From: Candidatus Colwellbacteria bacterium GWA2_46_10
Lineage (GTDB): Bacteria > Patescibacteriota > Minisyncoccia > UBA6257 > Colwellbacteraceae
Direction of reading: 5' to 3'
DNA length: 6,439 bases
Assembly: GCA_001817635.1 (NCBI GenBank)
Contig: MHIS01000005.1
Span: 1-6,439 of the forward strand
Part shown: positions 5,867 through 6,439 of the stretch, one piece after another
Position numbering within the stretch: position 1 is the first letter of the stretch
Layout of the letters: each line of letters begins with the position of its first letter
Position numbers and translations under genes: made by a program
The notes under the pieces: generated by a model
The model's database searches: none
Seen by the model: the letters and a program-made list of their open reading frames with translations, nothing else
Told to the model about the DNA's origin: nothing

Positions 5867-6439
5867 TGCGCCAAAGCAACCTTTTCACCAAAACTAGTAG
5901 GAATGTGCCCTCGGATGAGATTTCCCGAAATGCCGTTCTTTTGATCAAGGGCGGCTTTATCCACAAGGAAATGGCGGGCGCCTATTCATATCTGCCCTTG
6001 GGATTGAGGGTCGTTGAGAAGATCAAGGCGATCATCAAAGAAGAGATGGATGCCATTGGCGGCCAGGAGATCCTCTTGGCTTCTCTTCAGGGGCCGGATC
6101 TTTGGCAAAAGAATAACCGCTGGGACGATAAACAGGTTGATATCTGGTTCAAGGACAAAGGAGGCAAGGTGGGATTTGCCTGGTCTCACGAAGAACCCAT
6201 GATAGAAATGGCAAGCCACCATATAGAGTCGTATAAGGATCTGCCCGTTTTTGTTTATCAATTCCAGAATAAGTTCAGAAATGAACCCAGAGCCAAGAGC
6301 GGTCTTTTGCGTACCCGAGAATTCATTATGAAAGACCTATACTCCTTTACGGCCACGGAAAAAGATCTAGACGCTTTCTATGAAAAGTGTGCCAAAGCGT
6401 ACGAGAAGATCTTCAAAAGAGTAGGCATTGGAGAGAAAA
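5866..6439 (+). CDS. proS: Prolyl-tRNA synthetase, N-terminal part (3' partial)
   Basis: Class II synthetase that activates proline and attaches it to tRNA-Pro in the cytoplasm. The first 191 residues are present and the frame stays open to the right edge. The product aligns along its whole visible length with bacterial ProRS: the MRQSN N-terminus, class II motif 1 around GAYSYLPLGLRVVEKI (38-53) and EEMDAIGGQEILLAS, the LQGPDLWQ segment (74-81), the loop WSHEEPM (106-112), YKDLPVFVYQFQNKFRNE (123-140), and motif 2 running through R138 to RTREFIMKDLYSF (149-161). The proline-binding loop is unusual: the common bacterial GPTHEE reads AWSHEE, so Thr is replaced by Ser107. R138 matches the motif 2 arginine. 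Whether the INS editing domain found between motifs 2 and 3 in E. coli-type enzymes exists here cannot be seen because the gene is cut first. The ATG overlaps the rseP stop (TAATG). Confidence 0.95.
   Translation, partial: MRQSNLFTKTSRNVPSDEISRNAVLLIKGGFIHKEMAGAYSYLPLGLRVVEKIKAIIKEEMDAIGGQEILLASLQGPDLWQKNNRWDDKQVDIWFKDKGGKVGFAWSHEEPMIEMASHHIESYKDLPVFVYQFQNKFRNEPRAKSGLLRTREFIMKDLYSFTATEKDLDAFYEKCAKAYEKIFKRVGIGEK

Noticed and set aside
1..6439. Recoded genetic code (TGA as glycine) as in some candidate phyla
   Set aside because: No in-frame TGA occurs in any of the seven genes, and all align with their families under the standard bacterial code.

Overview
The window looks like a piece of a small, streamlined bacterial chromosome, most likely from the Candidate Phyla Radiation (Patescibacteria). 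This is inferred from three things: protein style (a PEGA-domain membrane protein beside murA, short forms of housekeeping proteins), extreme gene packing, and the reduced gene order frr-rseP-proS. The standard genetic code fits: all seven reading frames are free of in-frame TGA, and the five visible stops are TAA (four) or TAG (one). No lineage below the candidate-phylum level can be supported from sequence alone.

Layout. From base 1 to 1204 a minus-strand gene encodes a single-pass membrane protein with an extracytoplasmic PEGA domain followed by beta-propeller-like repeats; its 3' end lies beyond the left edge. Only 20 bp (1205-1224) separate it from a plus-strand gene cluster that runs to the right edge: murA (peptidoglycan precursor synthesis), mreB (cell-shape actin), a holB-like clamp-loader delta' subunit, frr (ribosome recycling), an RseP-type site-2 protease, and the first 191 codons of proS (prolyl-tRNA synthetase). 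The junctions are 0, +3, -13, -1 and -1 nt, so the six genes look like one polycistronic unit with translational coupling.

How they fit together. The left half is about the cell envelope: MurA makes the first committed peptidoglycan precursor, MreB directs where wall is inserted, and the PEGA protein is probably displayed at the membrane. The right half is replication, translation and membrane proteolysis. frr-rseP-proS resembles a trimmed version of the common bacterial order frr-uppS-cdsA-dxr-rseP-proS.

The most interesting signal is the 20-bp divergent intergenic region. It carries overlapping -10 hexamers on both strands, placed so that both transcripts would start within a few bases of their start codons (leaderless or nearly so). 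No gene in the window has a well-placed Shine-Dalgarno sequence. A second point is that the MreB carries Asn in place of the conserved Asp of the phosphate-2 motif. I see no tRNA, rRNA, CRISPR array, insertion sequence, long repeat or convincing terminator, and no gene-free stretch longer than 20 bp.
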